A DNA stretch of 64,000 nt from Maritimibacter fusiformis (GTDB lineage: Bacteria; Pseudomonadota; Alphaproteobacteria; Rhodobacterales; Rhodobacteraceae). The translations under genes were made by a program, and so were the position numbers. This document shows, piece after piece, positions 18,701 through 28,143 of the stretch (the first letter of the stretch is position 1; each line of letters starts with the position of its first letter). A model generated the notes under the pieces. That model saw nothing but the letters and a program-made list of their open reading frames with translations, did not search any database and was not told where the DNA came from. The stretch spans positions 238,440 through 302,439 of the forward strand of contig NZ_VSIY01000009.1 in assembly GCF_008086115.1 (NCBI RefSeq), in the 5' to 3' direction.

Positions 18701-19490
18701 TCGCGGGGGCGTCGGCGGAGAGCAAAACCTGCCCGCTCAGCCGGTCCACCCCGTCGGTGGTCAGCGCAACATCGGCGGTGAAATCTTCAAGCGGCCCATC
18801 GCCCGCAACCGTCAGCCCAAGCGGAGCGCCGCCCGGCAGGCCGGTCAGGGTCGCGACGATGCCGTCCGGCCCTTCGCTCAGGTCCAGATCCAGCGACAGC
18901 ACGCGGCTTTCGTTGTTGTAGGAGCCGGCAAAGGTCAGCGCGCCCTCGGCCCCGTCGATGCGCTCCAGCACCAGCTTGGCCGCGCCCGCCCCGCCCTCAA
19001 GCTGGCCGGAGCCTTCCAGACGCACCTCGGCGGCCACGCCAAGCACCGGCTCGCCCAAGATCACGCGCGCGGCTTCGATCTTGCCGATGTCGATCGAGAC
19101 CGGCAGTTCGGGCAGGGAAAACTCCGACGCGGTCGCCTGCGGTGTCGCGGGTTCTGTGACCGGACGCCGGCTGATCTCGATCTCGTTGGCCGAAAGGTTG
19201 TCAACCGCAAGACGCCCGGCCAGCAAGGCCGTGCGCGTCCAGTCAAGCTGCACCCCGCGCAGCGCAAGCCAGACCCCGTCATCATCGGCAATCGTCAGTT
19301 CTTCGATGGTTGCGCGCGAGGACAGCGCGCCTGCGAACCCGGTCACGCGAACTTCGCGCCCGGCAGACGAGAGGTTCGTTTCCAGCCAGTTCTCCAGGAA
19401 GGTCTTGTCGTCGGAGGCTTCGTCCTGCGCGCGCGTCGGCAAGGCGGCAAGCGCGATGAGGAGCATGAGAAGGGCGGCGAGGCGTTTCAA
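15732..19490 (-). CDS. tamB: TamB, translocation and assembly module inner-membrane subunit
   Basis: 1252-residue protein with an N-terminal signal anchor (about residues 3-21) and a very long periplasmic region of repeating beta-strand character ending in the conserved TamB (DUF490) domain, which contains LSAPSRVFLRGRGLDAEMGG. TamB bridges the periplasm and works with TamA in outer-membrane protein insertion and, as shown in enterobacteria, phospholipid transport. The C-terminal residue is an aromatic tyrosine. Its start overlaps the tamA stop by four bases. Length is within the normal range. Confidence 0.93.
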   Translation of the reverse strand: MKRLAALLMLLIALAALPTRAQDEASDDKTFLENWLETNLSSAGREVRVTGFAGALSSRATIEELTIADDDGVWLALRGVQLDWTRTALLAGRLAVDNLSANEIEISRRPVTEPATPQATASEFSLPELPVSIDIGKIEAARVILGEPVLGVAAEVRLEGSGQLEGGAGAAKLVLERIDGAEGALTFAGSYNNESRVLSLDLDLSEGPDGIVATLTGLPGGAPLGLTVAGDGPLEDFTADVALTTDGVDRLSGQVLLSADAPATDAALGFRADLAGDPSPLFAGEYGRFFGTDVRLALAGERHPDGRLDIEDFEIATEALALAGSGSLNPKGWIERASLSGTIAAADGAPVLLPLGGTPTRVDRAEVAFDYDKARGAGWTGTLVVNGVARDDLALASARIDGAGTLYPGEDDQVPRIAGRLDFTATGIAPSDADLAAALGPTLAGGLDFAREESAPLRLSDISLAGTDYDLAGATTLRADWSKLDLVASGDLAVNARDLSRFSGLAGKALGGAARLRIAGDMAVPGGPFDLTIEGSGKDLAIGQPWFDQPFAGASTLSIAAARDETATRIERFAIAAAGASARGTATLAPDASRVEAHVEVPDARVLHDDLTGALTLDGTAHQTGESWQVVLDATAPGDTTARLNGVVVTARSDPITMSGEIDARVGSLAPYGGLAGRALSGGASVTASGTFAPDSGAFTLEGLADGQDLRFGLGDLDRLTGGASRADFSIARDGDGDLRIERLVVETPELTASLTDASTDSEQRVNARARLRDLGLVVPRLTGAFTGEGSAVLNGTGWEVSATGAGPGGTEVRASGQIASDVSRATLALSGRAPLALANAFIAPQQAAGMARFDLDLNGPFALASLSGTVSTDDGRLAVPALRIALEPISATARISGAQATIDAAANVSSGGRITITGPISLSAPYNADLAVRAEAVGLTDPALYDTVANGTVTIAGPLTGGATLSGRIAFGTIELRVPETGFGVDGGLPGLQHIAAPAAVAVTRQRAGLTNGQSGNGGRSYALDIMLSAPSRVFLRGRGLDAEMGGVLHLGGTTQNMITDGGFHLIRGRLDLLGNRLELTEGTATLQGSLDPFIRLVAETRADDVVVRITLEGLASDPNVTFTSTPDLPEDEILARLVFGRGLDQISAFQALNLASAVATLSGKGGAGVIGRLRDSLGLDDLDVTTDAEGEVAVRAGTYITDNIYTDVTVGADGRSEINLNLSITPNITARGGVTSDGDTGIGIFYEKDY

Positions 19491-21292
19491 AACGATTGTC
19501 CGATTCCGACATAGAACTGGACCCCGTCGCCGCCCGACCCATAGACCGGCATGGCCACGTCGAGGCGGACCGGCCCGATCCCGGTGTCGTAGCGCAACCC
19601 GACGCCCGCGCCGACCTGAAAGCCGCCACCGGCCCCGAGAAACGCGTCCGCGCCGACATAGCCGACATCGGCAAACCCGACGAGGCCGAAGGTGTCGTTA
19701 ATGCTGTAGCGAAGCTCGCCCGACGCGCCGAGGAACGAGCGGCCGCCGATGATCGTGCCGCCGCCGATATCGACACCGAGCGATTGATAGGGAAAGCCCC
19801 GAACCGTGCCGCCGCCGCCCGAGAAGAACAGGTAGTCGGGCGGCACTTCGGCGGCGTTTGCCCCGACAACGCTTCCTGCCAGCGCGCGTCCGGCGATGAC
19901 GAAGTCATCGGCAAACGCACGATAGGCGCGCAGGTCTACCCAGCCGCGCGCGCCGAAGGCACCGCCGGAGAGGTCATAGAACGGCTCGAGATCCGCGCTG
20001 ACATAAAAGCCGGAGGTGGCATCGAGCGGGTCGTCGCGGCGATCCCAGGTGATCGTGCCGGGCACCGAGATCAGCGAAAAATAGCGCCGTCCAAGGTCGT
20101 CGTCGGTGACGGAATAGCGGTAGGCGAGGCCGATTTCCCCGTCCAGCGTGTCGGAAAACCTCCGGTTCACCCCCGCGCCCGCGCCGCCCTGCATGGCGCG
20201 AAAGGCCGGGTCGTCGATATACTCGGCGCGTGCCGTGACATAGGCGCCGGTGTCGGTGCCAAACGCCGCCGGAATGTCCAGCCGGGCGGCGAGCGAGAAG
20301 TCCATACCCGCGAACGATCCGTCGATGTCCGACACCTCGCCGTCGATGCGCAACCGCTCGGCCCCGCCCAGAAGGTTGCGGTGCAGCCAGAACGCCGACA
20401 GCGTCAGCCCGTCGAGCGAAGAAAGCTCGGCCCCGGCACCGAAACGACGGGGCTTTTCGTCCGTCACGGCCAGGCCGATGTCCATCGTATCGCCCGGCCC
20501 CAGCGTTTCGGCTTCGGTCAGCGCGACCGAGGCAAACGCGCCGGTCCGGCGCAGACGCGCGGCGACCTCGTCCAGCGTTTTCGGCGAAAAGGTGTTGCCA
20601 GTGGGCAGGCCCGCGATGCGCGCGATCCGCGTGGCGCGCACGGCGGAGGGCGTGGTCTGGTTCAACGCGCCGAACCGCACCAACGGGCCGGGCGCGAGCG
20701 CGATCCGGGCATCGAGGGTTGCATCGCGGTGGTCGGCGATGACCGACTGACCGGCGATATCGGCTTTCGCGTATCCTGCGTCGCGCCAGCCGGAAATGCC
20801 CGCCTCCACCGCGCCCCGGATCAGGGTGCTGCGCGCGGGCATCCCCGAGCGGAACTCGGCCGCGAGGGTCGCATCGGGCGGCAGCGGCGCGACCTCGGCG
20901 GTGGCGAACCTGAACTGCGGTCCGGGGTCGATCTGAATGGCGATGCGGTCGATCCGGGTCGGGGCGGAAAACGGCGACAGGTTGGCCGCCTCGCGCCCGT
21001 CGATCAGGATGTGAATTACCCCGCCGTAATAGCCTTCGGCATAAAGCGCATCGAGCAGGCGCGCATAGTCAGCCAGCGCCGCCGCGGTCAGGTCGCGTGG
21101 GTCGGTGGTGCCGTCGTCCCTGGCCGTTCGCACCAGCGACGCGCGCTCCAGCGCGGCTTGCAGCTCTGCATCGCCGCCCTGCACGTCGAACTCGAAGCGG
21201 TCCAACGGCACCGCGGCCGCTGGCACGAGTGCAGCGGCGATCGCGAGGCTTATCAGCCTGTTGCGGGCTCCGAAAAGGGGCATTTTCCACAC
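19487..21292 (-). CDS. tamA: TamA, BamA-family outer-membrane protein
   Basis: 601-residue Omp85 protein: a signal peptide (about residues 1-28), POTRA domains in the first half (first about residues 30-110) and a C-terminal 16-stranded barrel with the conserved loop motif in FSGGGGTVRGFPYQSLG (VRGF, near residue 480). The last residue is Phe, as expected for barrel proteins recognised by BAM. It forms the translocation and assembly module with TamB and is the first gene of the two-gene operon. Confidence 0.93.
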   Translation of the reverse strand: MWKMPLFGARNRLISLAIAAALVPAAAVPLDRFEFDVQGGDAELQAALERASLVRTARDDGTTDPRDLTAAALADYARLLDALYAEGYYGGVIHILIDGREAANLSPFSAPTRIDRIAIQIDPGPQFRFATAEVAPLPPDATLAAEFRSGMPARSTLIRGAVEAGISGWRDAGYAKADIAGQSVIADHRDATLDARIALAPGPLVRFGALNQTTPSAVRATRIARIAGLPTGNTFSPKTLDEVAARLRRTGAFASVALTEAETLGPGDTMDIGLAVTDEKPRRFGAGAELSSLDGLTLSAFWLHRNLLGGAERLRIDGEVSDIDGSFAGMDFSLAARLDIPAAFGTDTGAYVTARAEYIDDPAFRAMQGGAGAGVNRRFSDTLDGEIGLAYRYSVTDDDLGRRYFSLISVPGTITWDRRDDPLDATSGFYVSADLEPFYDLSGGAFGARGWVDLRAYRAFADDFVIAGRALAGSVVGANAAEVPPDYLFFSGGGGTVRGFPYQSLGVDIGGGTIIGGRSFLGASGELRYSINDTFGLVGFADVGYVGADAFLGAGGGFQVGAGVGLRYDTGIGPVRLDVAMPVYGSGGDGVQFYVGIGQSF

Positions 21293-22484
21293 CGGAGGTA
21301 CGTGAGAGGTCTATGAGTGAGCACTGTTTTCAACCGTTGCCCGCACCTTAACATCATTGCCGGCAGAAGCGAGCCACGCAGCACCAGATACGGCGGTGCG
21401 CCGCTGATTGTGAACCCCGGAATCGCTTTGCGCCGGATTCCGACGCCATGACCGACACGCGGACCCAAGCCGAGGCTTCGGGCGCGCCATCGCGCCCCCT
21501 GTTGGTCATGCTATTGGCGTTTCATTTGCGCCTCGGCGGAGCCCGAATGCCACTGGGCACCGCGTTCGTGAGGAACGGACACCGAATAGGTGAAACGCCG
21601 GTGGCGAAATAGTCTCCGTGCCGCACGTGTGTCCCATTTTGTCGGATCTTTGGTAACTTGGCTGGATCAGTGCCGCCGGGTCCTGCTTCAGGTCTAGACC
21701 AGATACCATTTGTTTTGGTCGAACCACCGGGTGCAGCGTCGACACTTCGACCGCACCCCAAGTCCTTCAGACTTTTTCGGTCTCGTGGAACGCGCGACGC
21801 TTGTCTGCGGGCTATGGCCTTAAAGGCATCGCGGTCGGCTGGCGTCGGTCCATGTTGCCGGAGTGTCGCCCTTCTGAATTTCCATTTATTTGCACCATGC
21901 CTTCGCGCCCGGTTCCGCCTCAATCCCGTGGACCACGAACACTTACGCGAGAAGTAGTTTGGCCAGCTGAAAACCAAAGAAAAAGGCGGTTTCGGTGATC
22001 AGGGCTTTTCGAATTAGATCAGCCAAGCTAAAGCCCATTTTCGCAGTGTGGATCGTCCACGATGGATCGAGCCGACCTCGGTCCGGTCGCTAGCCTGGCG
22101 TTAAACGCGGGCACCGTTCCCGTGGTCTCGGCATTGCAACCCGCGGGGTCAAGGCATGGAGAAGGAAAGCCAAAACCTGCGAGCGCGGCAAGCGGGCACG
22201 TCTTGCCGGTTGCGCCGTTCTCACGCTGCCTTTGCGTTCCCGGCTCGCACTGAACGATGGAAGCCACCATCTAGCTGTCGACGTGGTCGGCGCGGAGGCT
22301 ATCGGTCGCCTGTGTTTCGCCTGGCGCAGATCGCGTGCGCGTGACCGTGCGATGTTTCGTCGGAGCGAGAACCGGTGGATCAGCCAACTGCCGCTACATC
22401 GATCCGCCCATTTCACCGGCTTCCGCCAGATCTGCCCCCGAACGGCCGGTTGGGGTATTCTGCCGGTGAACTGAAGGAAAAATC
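21293..22484. other. 1.2-kb stretch without a recognisable gene
   Basis: Short open frames on both strands have no recognisable motifs, poor ribosome sites and composition less GC-biased at third positions than flanking genes. The start presumably holds the tamA promoter and the end the phoR promoter. The remainder could be a decayed gene or insertion element that I cannot identify. Confidence 0.5.
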
Positions 22485-23549
22485 ATGCCCGACGCCCCCC
22501 TGACCGATGGCACGCTTGTGCAAGATCTGATCTCGGCACTGCCGGCGCCGACGCTGGTGATCGACCAGGAGGAGAGAATTGTGGCCCTGAATGGTGCCGC
22601 GGACACGCTGTTGGGTCGGAACGTCGTGGGGCAGATCTTTACCGCGGCCCTTCGCCATCCTGACCTGGTTGAGGCGGTGGAGCGATGCCTGCTCGATCGG
22701 ACCCCGCGCAGAACCACCTATCGGATCACCGTCAACGGAAGCGATGTCCTCTATGATGTGCACCTGCAGGCAATCGCGGACACGGGCCTGTTGCTGCTGA
22801 GCTTTCAGAACGTGACCGATCTGGCGCAGGCCGAGCGGATGCGCCGCGACTTCGTTGCCAATGTCAGCCACGAGTTGCGCACACCGCTTGCCTCCCTGAT
22901 CGGGTTCATCGAGACACTGCGCGGTCCAGCACGCGAGGATGTCGACGCGCGCGACCGCTTTCTGAACATCATGGCGGACGAGGCCGGGCGCATGAACCGC
23001 CTTGTGGGCGATCTGTTGTCGCTCAGCCGGGTGGAGGCTGACGAGCGGGTGCGGCCCACCACGCGGCTCGACCTGCGCGATGTGCTGCAAACCACGGTGC
23101 AGAACCTCGACCGGTTGGCAGCAGACAGCGGCGTGACATTGCGGCCGCAACTGGGTTCGGCGCCGCTCGGTGTTCTGGGGGATGCGGATCAGATGCTGCA
23201 GGTCTTTACCAATCTGATCGAGAACGCGATCAAGTATGGCGGTGAAAACCAATACGTCGACATCACCGCCCAGACCGGTGTGCATGACCCGGTTCTGCGC
23301 GGCCCGGCCCTGCAGATCGTTGTTGCCGATCATGGCCCGGGCATCGACCCGATCCACCTGCCGCGCCTGACCGAACGGTTCTACCGCGTCGACAGCCACC
23401 GCAGCCGTGAGCTTGGCGGCACCGGTCTGGGATTGGCCATCGTGAAACATATTCTGAACCGTCATCGCGGCCGTCTGAAAGCCACCAGCCGGCCGGGTCA
23501 GGGCGCGCAATTCACTGTGATTCTGCCGCTGCTTCAGCCCGAAACGTGA
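22485..23549 (+). CDS. phoR: Phosphate-regulon sensor histidine kinase PhoR
   Basis: 354-residue kinase with an N-terminal PAS-like domain (about residues 15-115), the phosphoacceptor His129 in NVSHELRTPL, N-box NLIENAIKYG, G1 DHGPGI and G2 GGTGLGLAIV. No membrane segment is visible, unlike E. coli PhoR, so this is the soluble form found in many Rhodobacterales. It would sense the state of the Pst transporter through PhoU and phosphorylate PhoB, both encoded downstream. A 129-bp gap holding a Pho box separates it from pstS. Confidence 0.9.
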   Translation: MPDAPLTDGTLVQDLISALPAPTLVIDQEERIVALNGAADTLLGRNVVGQIFTAALRHPDLVEAVERCLLDRTPRRTTYRITVNGSDVLYDVHLQAIADTGLLLLSFQNVTDLAQAERMRRDFVANVSHELRTPLASLIGFIETLRGPAREDVDARDRFLNIMADEAGRMNRLVGDLLSLSRVEADERVRPTTRLDLRDVLQTTVQNLDRLAADSGVTLRPQLGSAPLGVLGDADQMLQVFTNLIENAIKYGGENQYVDITAQTGVHDPVLRGPALQIVVADHGPGIDPIHLPRLTERFYRVDSHRSRELGGTGLGLAIVKHILNRHRGRLKATSRPGQGAQFTVILPLLQPET

Positions 23550-23568
23550 GCAGAAGACCCGGAACCGG

Positions 23569-23597
23569 GTGTCATGAAACTGTAACGCAGCTGTCAC
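23569..23597 (+). promoter_or_regulatory. Pho box: three repeats with 11-bp period upstream of pstS
   Basis: GTGTCAT, CTGTAAC and CTGTCAC start at 23569, 23580 and 23591, exactly 11 bases apart, matching the CTGTCAT-type half-sites bound head-to-tail by PhoB dimers. It lies 82 bases before the pstS start, so phosphate-starvation control of pstSCAB-phoUB is expected. Confidence 0.82.
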
Positions 23598-23678
23598 AAA
23601 AGCGAAGCACGGGGCGTCTAAACCGGGGTCGGGACCACAGACAAGGTGGTCAGCCAACCGAACCTGACAGGAGTCACC

Positions 23679-24716
23679 ATGTCACTTGCAGACCTCACGG
23701 TGTCCACACTGGCCATTGCAGCCCTCTCCTCCACCACAGCCGCTGCCCGGGATAATGTGCAGATCGCAGGATCTTCAACCGTGCTTCCCTATGCCTCCAT
23801 CGTTGCCGAGGCGTTCGGCGAAAATTTCGGCTTTCCGACCCCGGTCGTCGAGTCGGGAGGGTCATCTGCAGGGCTCAAGCGGTTCTGTGAAGGTGTCGGC
23901 GAGCACACGATTGATATCGCGAATGCCAGCCGTGCCATCAAACCGTCCGAAATCGAGGTATGCGCCGAAAACGGCGTGACCGAGATCATCGAGGTGCGCA
24001 TCGGTTTTGACGGCATCGTCCTTGCCAGCGACATCGACGGCAACAGCTTCGCGTTCACGCCTGCCGACTGGTATCTGGCGCTGGCCGCCGAACTGCCGGT
24101 TGACGGAACCATGCGCGCGAATCCCAACACCACCTGGAATGCGGTCCGCGCCGACCTTCCCGATCAGCCGATCCGGGCGTTCATTCCCGGCACCAAGCAC
24201 GGCACCCGCGAAGTTTTCGAGGAAAAGATCCTGCTTCAGGGCTGCAAGGACAGTGGCGCCCTGGACGCGATCCTGCAGATGAACGGACGCGACGAAGATG
24301 CCGCCGAGGCCAGTTGCATGGCGGTGCGCACCGACGACCTGTCGGTCGATATCGATGGCGACTACACCGAAACGCTGGCCCGTATAGACGCGGATGCGAA
24401 CGGCATCGGCGTGTTCGGCCTGTCGTTCTTCGAAAACAACGCCGACAAGCTCAAGGTCGCGACCGTTTCCGGCATCGCTCCCTCGACCGAGACCATCGCG
24501 AGCGGTGCTTATCCGGTGTCCCGCCCGCTCTTTTTCTACATCAAGGCGGCACATCTGGACACGATACCTGGCCTGCAGGACTATGCGGCATTCTTCGTCA
24601 GCGACGACATCGCGGGCCCGGACGGGCCGCTGGCCGACTACGGCCTGGTCTCTGACCCGGAACTCGCCGAAATCCAGGAGACGGTGGCGAACCGCACGCT
24701 GCTCGGCGGCATGTAG
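23679..24716 (+). CDS. pstS: Phosphate-binding periplasmic protein PstS
   Basis: 345-residue periplasmic binding protein. I chose the ATG at 23679, preceded by AGGAG, because it gives a signal peptide with cleavage after TTAAAA-type residues (near residue 23, before RDNVQIAGSST). Phosphate-site motifs are GSSTVLP, ESGGSSAG and PGTKHGTRE, the last corresponding to the SGT/RE anion-binding segment of the family. It delivers phosphate to PstCA. A longer in-frame start at 23646 would spoil the signal peptide. Confidence 0.93.
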   Translation: MSLADLTVSTLAIAALSSTTAAARDNVQIAGSSTVLPYASIVAEAFGENFGFPTPVVESGGSSAGLKRFCEGVGEHTIDIANASRAIKPSEIEVCAENGVTEIIEVRIGFDGIVLASDIDGNSFAFTPADWYLALAAELPVDGTMRANPNTTWNAVRADLPDQPIRAFIPGTKHGTREVFEEKILLQGCKDSGALDAILQMNGRDEDAAEASCMAVRTDDLSVDIDGDYTETLARIDADANGIGVFGLSFFENNADKLKVATVSGIAPSTETIASGAYPVSRPLFFYIKAAHLDTIPGLQDYAAFFVSDDIAGPDGPLADYGLVSDPELAEIQETVANRTLLGGM

Positions 24717-24776
24717 AAAAGGACGCCGGGTCGGCACCGGACCGGCCCGGCCCTCACCAACAGGAAAGCTGCCTTG

Positions 24777-26003
24777 ATGTGGATTTTGGACGCGATCTTT
24801 TCGTTGCCCGTGCTTGTGGTCGGTCTGGCGATCCTCGGATACGTCGCCGCCACCGCGCGGGCGCATGCTACGGCAGGCAGCAACTTCGGCACCTTGGCAG
24901 CCCAGCCCCGCGCCCATGGAACGAATGCTTTTTTCAGCGTTCTCATCCCGGCGGTTGGCAGCTTTGCCGCCTTGTCTCTTGTCCGCTCGATCGGCCTTCG
25001 GCAAGGCGTTGAAACACTTTCGGTCCGATCCATTTTCTGGCTGGTACTGAGCGTTGCCGCAATCGGGTGCATCGACGCAATCCTGCGGTCCTCGGCCGGT
25101 TTCCGTGCCCGCGTGGCTTCCGAGGCCTGGATCAAATCGTTGCTGATCGCCGCGTCGGCCATCGCGATCCTGACGACCATCGGCATCCTGTGGTCGATGC
25201 TGTTCGAAGCGACACAGTTCTTTCGGCAGTATGACTGGCGCGATTTCCTCTTTTCCACCGACTGGGCCCCGAATTTTCGCGGCAACAGCGCACTTGGCAT
25301 CCTGCCGCTTCTCTGGGGCACCCTCTACGTCAGCTTCATCGCGCTTGCCTTCGCGGTGCCGGTGGGTCTGTTTGCGGCGATCTATCTGTCGGAATACGCC
25401 GGGCAACGGATGCGAAGCGTCGCCAAACCGATGATCGAAATCCTTGCCGGAATTCCGACGATCGTCTACGGGCTGTTCGCCCTGATCACCGTGGGTCCGC
25501 TGCTGCGCGATCATTTCGCCCAACCCCTTGGGCTGGGCGACAGTGCCTCGTCGGTGATGACCGCCGGGCTGGTCATGGGCATCATGCTGATCCCGTTCGT
25601 ATCCTCGCTGTCGGACGACATCATCAATTCCGTGCCGCAGGCGATGCGCGACGGCTCGCTGGCCTTGGGCGCAACCCGGTCCGAGACCATCCGCAATGTG
25701 GTCATCCCGGCCGCCCTGCCCGGCATCGTCGGGGCCATCCTGCTGGCGGCCGGCCGCGCCATCGGCGAGACCATGATCGTCGTGCTCGGGGCCGGAGCCG
25801 CCGCGCGCCTGTCGCTGAATCCCTTCGAGGCGATGACGACGATCACCGTCAAGATCGTCAGCCAACTGACCGGCGACACCGAATTTGCCAGCCCCGAAAC
25901 GCTGGTCGCCTTCGCCCTCGGGCTCACCCTGTTCGTCCTGACGCTGGGTTTGAACGTGCTGGCGCTGGTGATCGTGCGGAAATACCGGGAGCACTACGAA
26001 TGA
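24777..26003 (+). CDS. pstC: Phosphate ABC transporter permease PstC
   Basis: 408-residue inner-membrane permease. The C-terminal two-thirds is the standard permease with the EAA-type loop ALGATRSETIRNVVIPAALP and IPTIVYGLFA. The first about 150 residues are an extra region with several hydrophobic segments not present in the roughly 320-residue E. coli protein but common in alphaproteobacteria. I start at ATG 24777, eight bases after AGGAAAG, rather than a TTG one codon earlier. The stop overlaps pstA. Confidence 0.92.
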   Translation: MWILDAIFSLPVLVVGLAILGYVAATARAHATAGSNFGTLAAQPRAHGTNAFFSVLIPAVGSFAALSLVRSIGLRQGVETLSVRSIFWLVLSVAAIGCIDAILRSSAGFRARVASEAWIKSLLIAASAIAILTTIGILWSMLFEATQFFRQYDWRDFLFSTDWAPNFRGNSALGILPLLWGTLYVSFIALAFAVPVGLFAAIYLSEYAGQRMRSVAKPMIEILAGIPTIVYGLFALITVGPLLRDHFAQPLGLGDSASSVMTAGLVMGIMLIPFVSSLSDDIINSVPQAMRDGSLALGATRSETIRNVVIPAALPGIVGAILLAAGRAIGETMIVVLGAGAAARLSLNPFEAMTTITVKIVSQLTGDTEFASPETLVAFALGLTLFVLTLGLNVLALVIVRKYREHYE

Positions 26004-27328
26004 CCGCGCGGTCGCATTCCCTGCTGGTGCAGGATGCGCGCACCCGGCGACGCAACGCCGCCGAAGCGCGGTTTCGCGTCTATGGGCTGGGGGCGATCAG
26101 CGTTGCGGCTCTGGCGCTGGTGGTGCTGCTGTCCTCGGTTGTCTCCAGCGGGATCGGGGCCTTTCGCCAGACCTACATCACGCTGGAAATCTCATTGCCC
26201 GAGGCGAAACTGGACAAGTCCGGTACGCGCGACCCCGAGGTCATGGCGAAGGTCACGACATTCGGCTACGCCCCGCTGCTGCAGGATGCCCTGCTGCGCA
26301 CAATGGAGCAGTCGGGGATCACGACATCCCTGTCCGCCGCCGATGTCGGCAAGATCATCAGCAAGGAGGCGGCCGCAACCCTGCGCGATCATGTCCTGGC
26401 CAACCCCGATCTGATCGGCGGCAGCGTCACCCTGGACGTGCTGGCCGAAGGCCGCATCGACGGGTATTTCAAAGGCCGGGTGACACTGGAAAGCGCGGCG
26501 CTGGACGCCAACACCTCGCCGGAAGCGCTGCGGATTGCCCAAGGTCTTGCGGATGCCGGCGTGATCGAGACGCGGCTCAACCGGCGGTTCCTGACGGCAC
26601 CCGACGCCAGCGACCAGCGCCCGGAAGCGGCCGGCCTCGGCGTCGCGATCCTGGGGTCGCTCTACATGATGCTGGTGGTGCTGGTGCTGGCCCTGCCGAT
26701 CGGGGTTGCGACTTCGATCTATCTCGAGGAGTTCGCGCCGAGGAACCGGCTTTCCGACCTGGTCGAGGTGAACATCAGCAATCTGGCCGCCGTGCCCTCG
26801 ATCGTCTTCGGTATCCTGGGGCTTGCGATCTTCATCAATTTCGCCGGGCTGCGGCAGTCCTCGCCGCTGGTTGGCGGGTTGGTGCTGACGCTGATGACGC
26901 TGCCGACGATCATCATCTCGTCGCGCGCGGCGCTGAAATCGGTGCCGCCCTTGATCCGCGATGCCGCACTGGCCGTCGGGGCGAGCAGGATGCAGGCGGT
27001 GTTCCACCATGTCCTGCCACTTGCCGCCCCCGGCATCCTGACCGGTACCATCATCGGACTTGCGCAGGCTCTGGGGGAAACCGCGCCGCTGCTGCTGATC
27101 GGGATGGTGGCCTTCGTGCGCGACTATCCGGCCGCCTACACCGATGAGGCCGGGCTGTTCGCAGAGGCCGCGACGGCGCTGCCGGTGCAGGTCTTCAACT
27201 GGACCCAAAGGGCAGACCCCGGGTTCGTCGAGCGGGCCTCGGGCGCAATCATCACGCTGCTGGTGTTCCTGTTGGCCATGAACGCGGCGGCCATCCTGTT
27301 GCGCCGTCGGTTTGAACGACGCTGGTAA
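26000..27328 (+). CDS. pstA: Phosphate ABC transporter permease PstA
   Basis: 442-residue permease, much longer than E. coli PstA (about 300). After the first membrane helix (about residues 30-55) an inserted periplasmic domain of about 150 residues matches the extended PstA type (DUF3333) of alphaproteobacteria. The rest is the normal transmembrane domain with the docking loop [20 protein letters not shown]. The ATG overlaps the pstC stop in ATGA, and the gene ends with TAA. Confidence 0.92.
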   Translation: MTARSHSLLVQDARTRRRNAAEARFRVYGLGAISVAALALVVLLSSVVSSGIGAFRQTYITLEISLPEAKLDKSGTRDPEVMAKVTTFGYAPLLQDALLRTMEQSGITTSLSAADVGKIISKEAAATLRDHVLANPDLIGGSVTLDVLAEGRIDGYFKGRVTLESAALDANTSPEALRIAQGLADAGVIETRLNRRFLTAPDASDQRPEAAGLGVAILGSLYMMLVVLVLALPIGVATSIYLEEFAPRNRLSDLVEVNISNLAAVPSIVFGILGLAIFINFAGLRQSSPLVGGLVLTLMTLPTIIISSRAALKSVPPLIRDAALAVGASRMQAVFHHVLPLAAPGILTGTIIGLAQALGETAPLLLIGMVAFVRDYPAAYTDEAGLFAEAATALPVQVFNWTQRADPGFVERASGAIITLLVFLLAMNAAAILLRRRFERRW

Positions 27329-27342
27329 GAACGGAGCCGAAC

Positions 27343-28140
27343 ATGAAAGACACCCATCTCGCGGAACGCGTCGACACCATGACGCAACTGAAAATATCGG
27401 CGCGGCACGTGAATGTGCACTATGGCGAAACCCATGCCGTCAAGGATGTGAGCGTCGACATCGACGCGAATTCGGTCACCGCATTCATCGGGCCGTCGGG
27501 ATGTGGGAAATCCACCTTTCTGCGCTGCCTGAACCGGATGAACGACACGATCGATACCTGCCGTGTTTCGGGCGGCATCCGCATTGATGATGAGGATATC
27601 CATGACCGCAAGGTCGATCCGGTGCAGTTGCGCGCGAAGGTCGGGATGGTGTTCCAGAAGCCCAACCCGTTTCCCAAATCGATCCACGACAATGTCGCTT
27701 ACGGCCCGAAAATTCACGGTCTGGCCCGAACCAGGGCAGAGACGAGCGGCATCGTCGAGGATGCGTTGCGAAAGGCCGCACTGTGGGACGAGGTCAAGGA
27801 CCGGCTCGACGCGCCGGGAACCGGGCTCTCGGGGGGGCAGCAACAGCGGCTGTGCATCGCGCGCGCCATTGCCACGGCGCCGGATGTGCTGCTGATGGAC
27901 GAGCCCTGTTCGGCCCTCGACCCCGTTGCCACCGCCCAGATCGAGGAATTGATCGACGATTTGCGGCAAAGCTATTGCGTGGTGATCGTCACCCATTCGA
28001 TGCAGCAGGCCGCGAGGATCAGCCGGAAAACAGCTTTTTTTCACCTTGGAAGTCTGGTGGAATTCGGTGAGACCGACCGGATATTCACCTCACCCGAAGA
28101 TCCGCGGACCGAAAACTACATCACTGGAAGGATTGGGTAG
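27343..28140 (+). CDS. pstB: Phosphate ABC transporter ATPase PstB
   Basis: 265-residue ATPase with Walker [10 protein letters not shown], the Pst-type [11 protein letters not shown] segment after the Q-loop, signature LSGGQQQRL and Walker [13 protein letters not shown]. It energises PstCA. A second possible start lies at 27379; I keep 27343 because of the AGCC/GGAG-like site and normal spacing. PhoU begins three bases after its stop. Confidence 0.94.
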   Translation: MKDTHLAERVDTMTQLKISARHVNVHYGETHAVKDVSVDIDANSVTAFIGPSGCGKSTFLRCLNRMNDTIDTCRVSGGIRIDDEDIHDRKVDPVQLRAKVGMVFQKPNPFPKSIHDNVAYGPKIHGLARTRAETSGIVEDALRKAALWDEVKDRLDAPGTGLSGGQQQRLCIARAIATAPDVLLMDEPCSALDPVATAQIEELIDDLRQSYCVVIVTHSMQQAARISRKTAFFHLGSLVEFGETDRIFTSPEDPRTENYITGRIG

Positions 28141-28143
28141 ATC

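Noticed and set aside
16953..19514. 853-residue plus-strand open frame opposite tamB
   Set aside because: Low-complexity Arg/Gly/Gln composition and no ribosome site; a shadow of the tamB gene in GC-rich DNA.
23862..25994. 710-residue minus-strand open frame across pstS and pstC
   Set aside because: Shadow of the phosphate genes; no motif.
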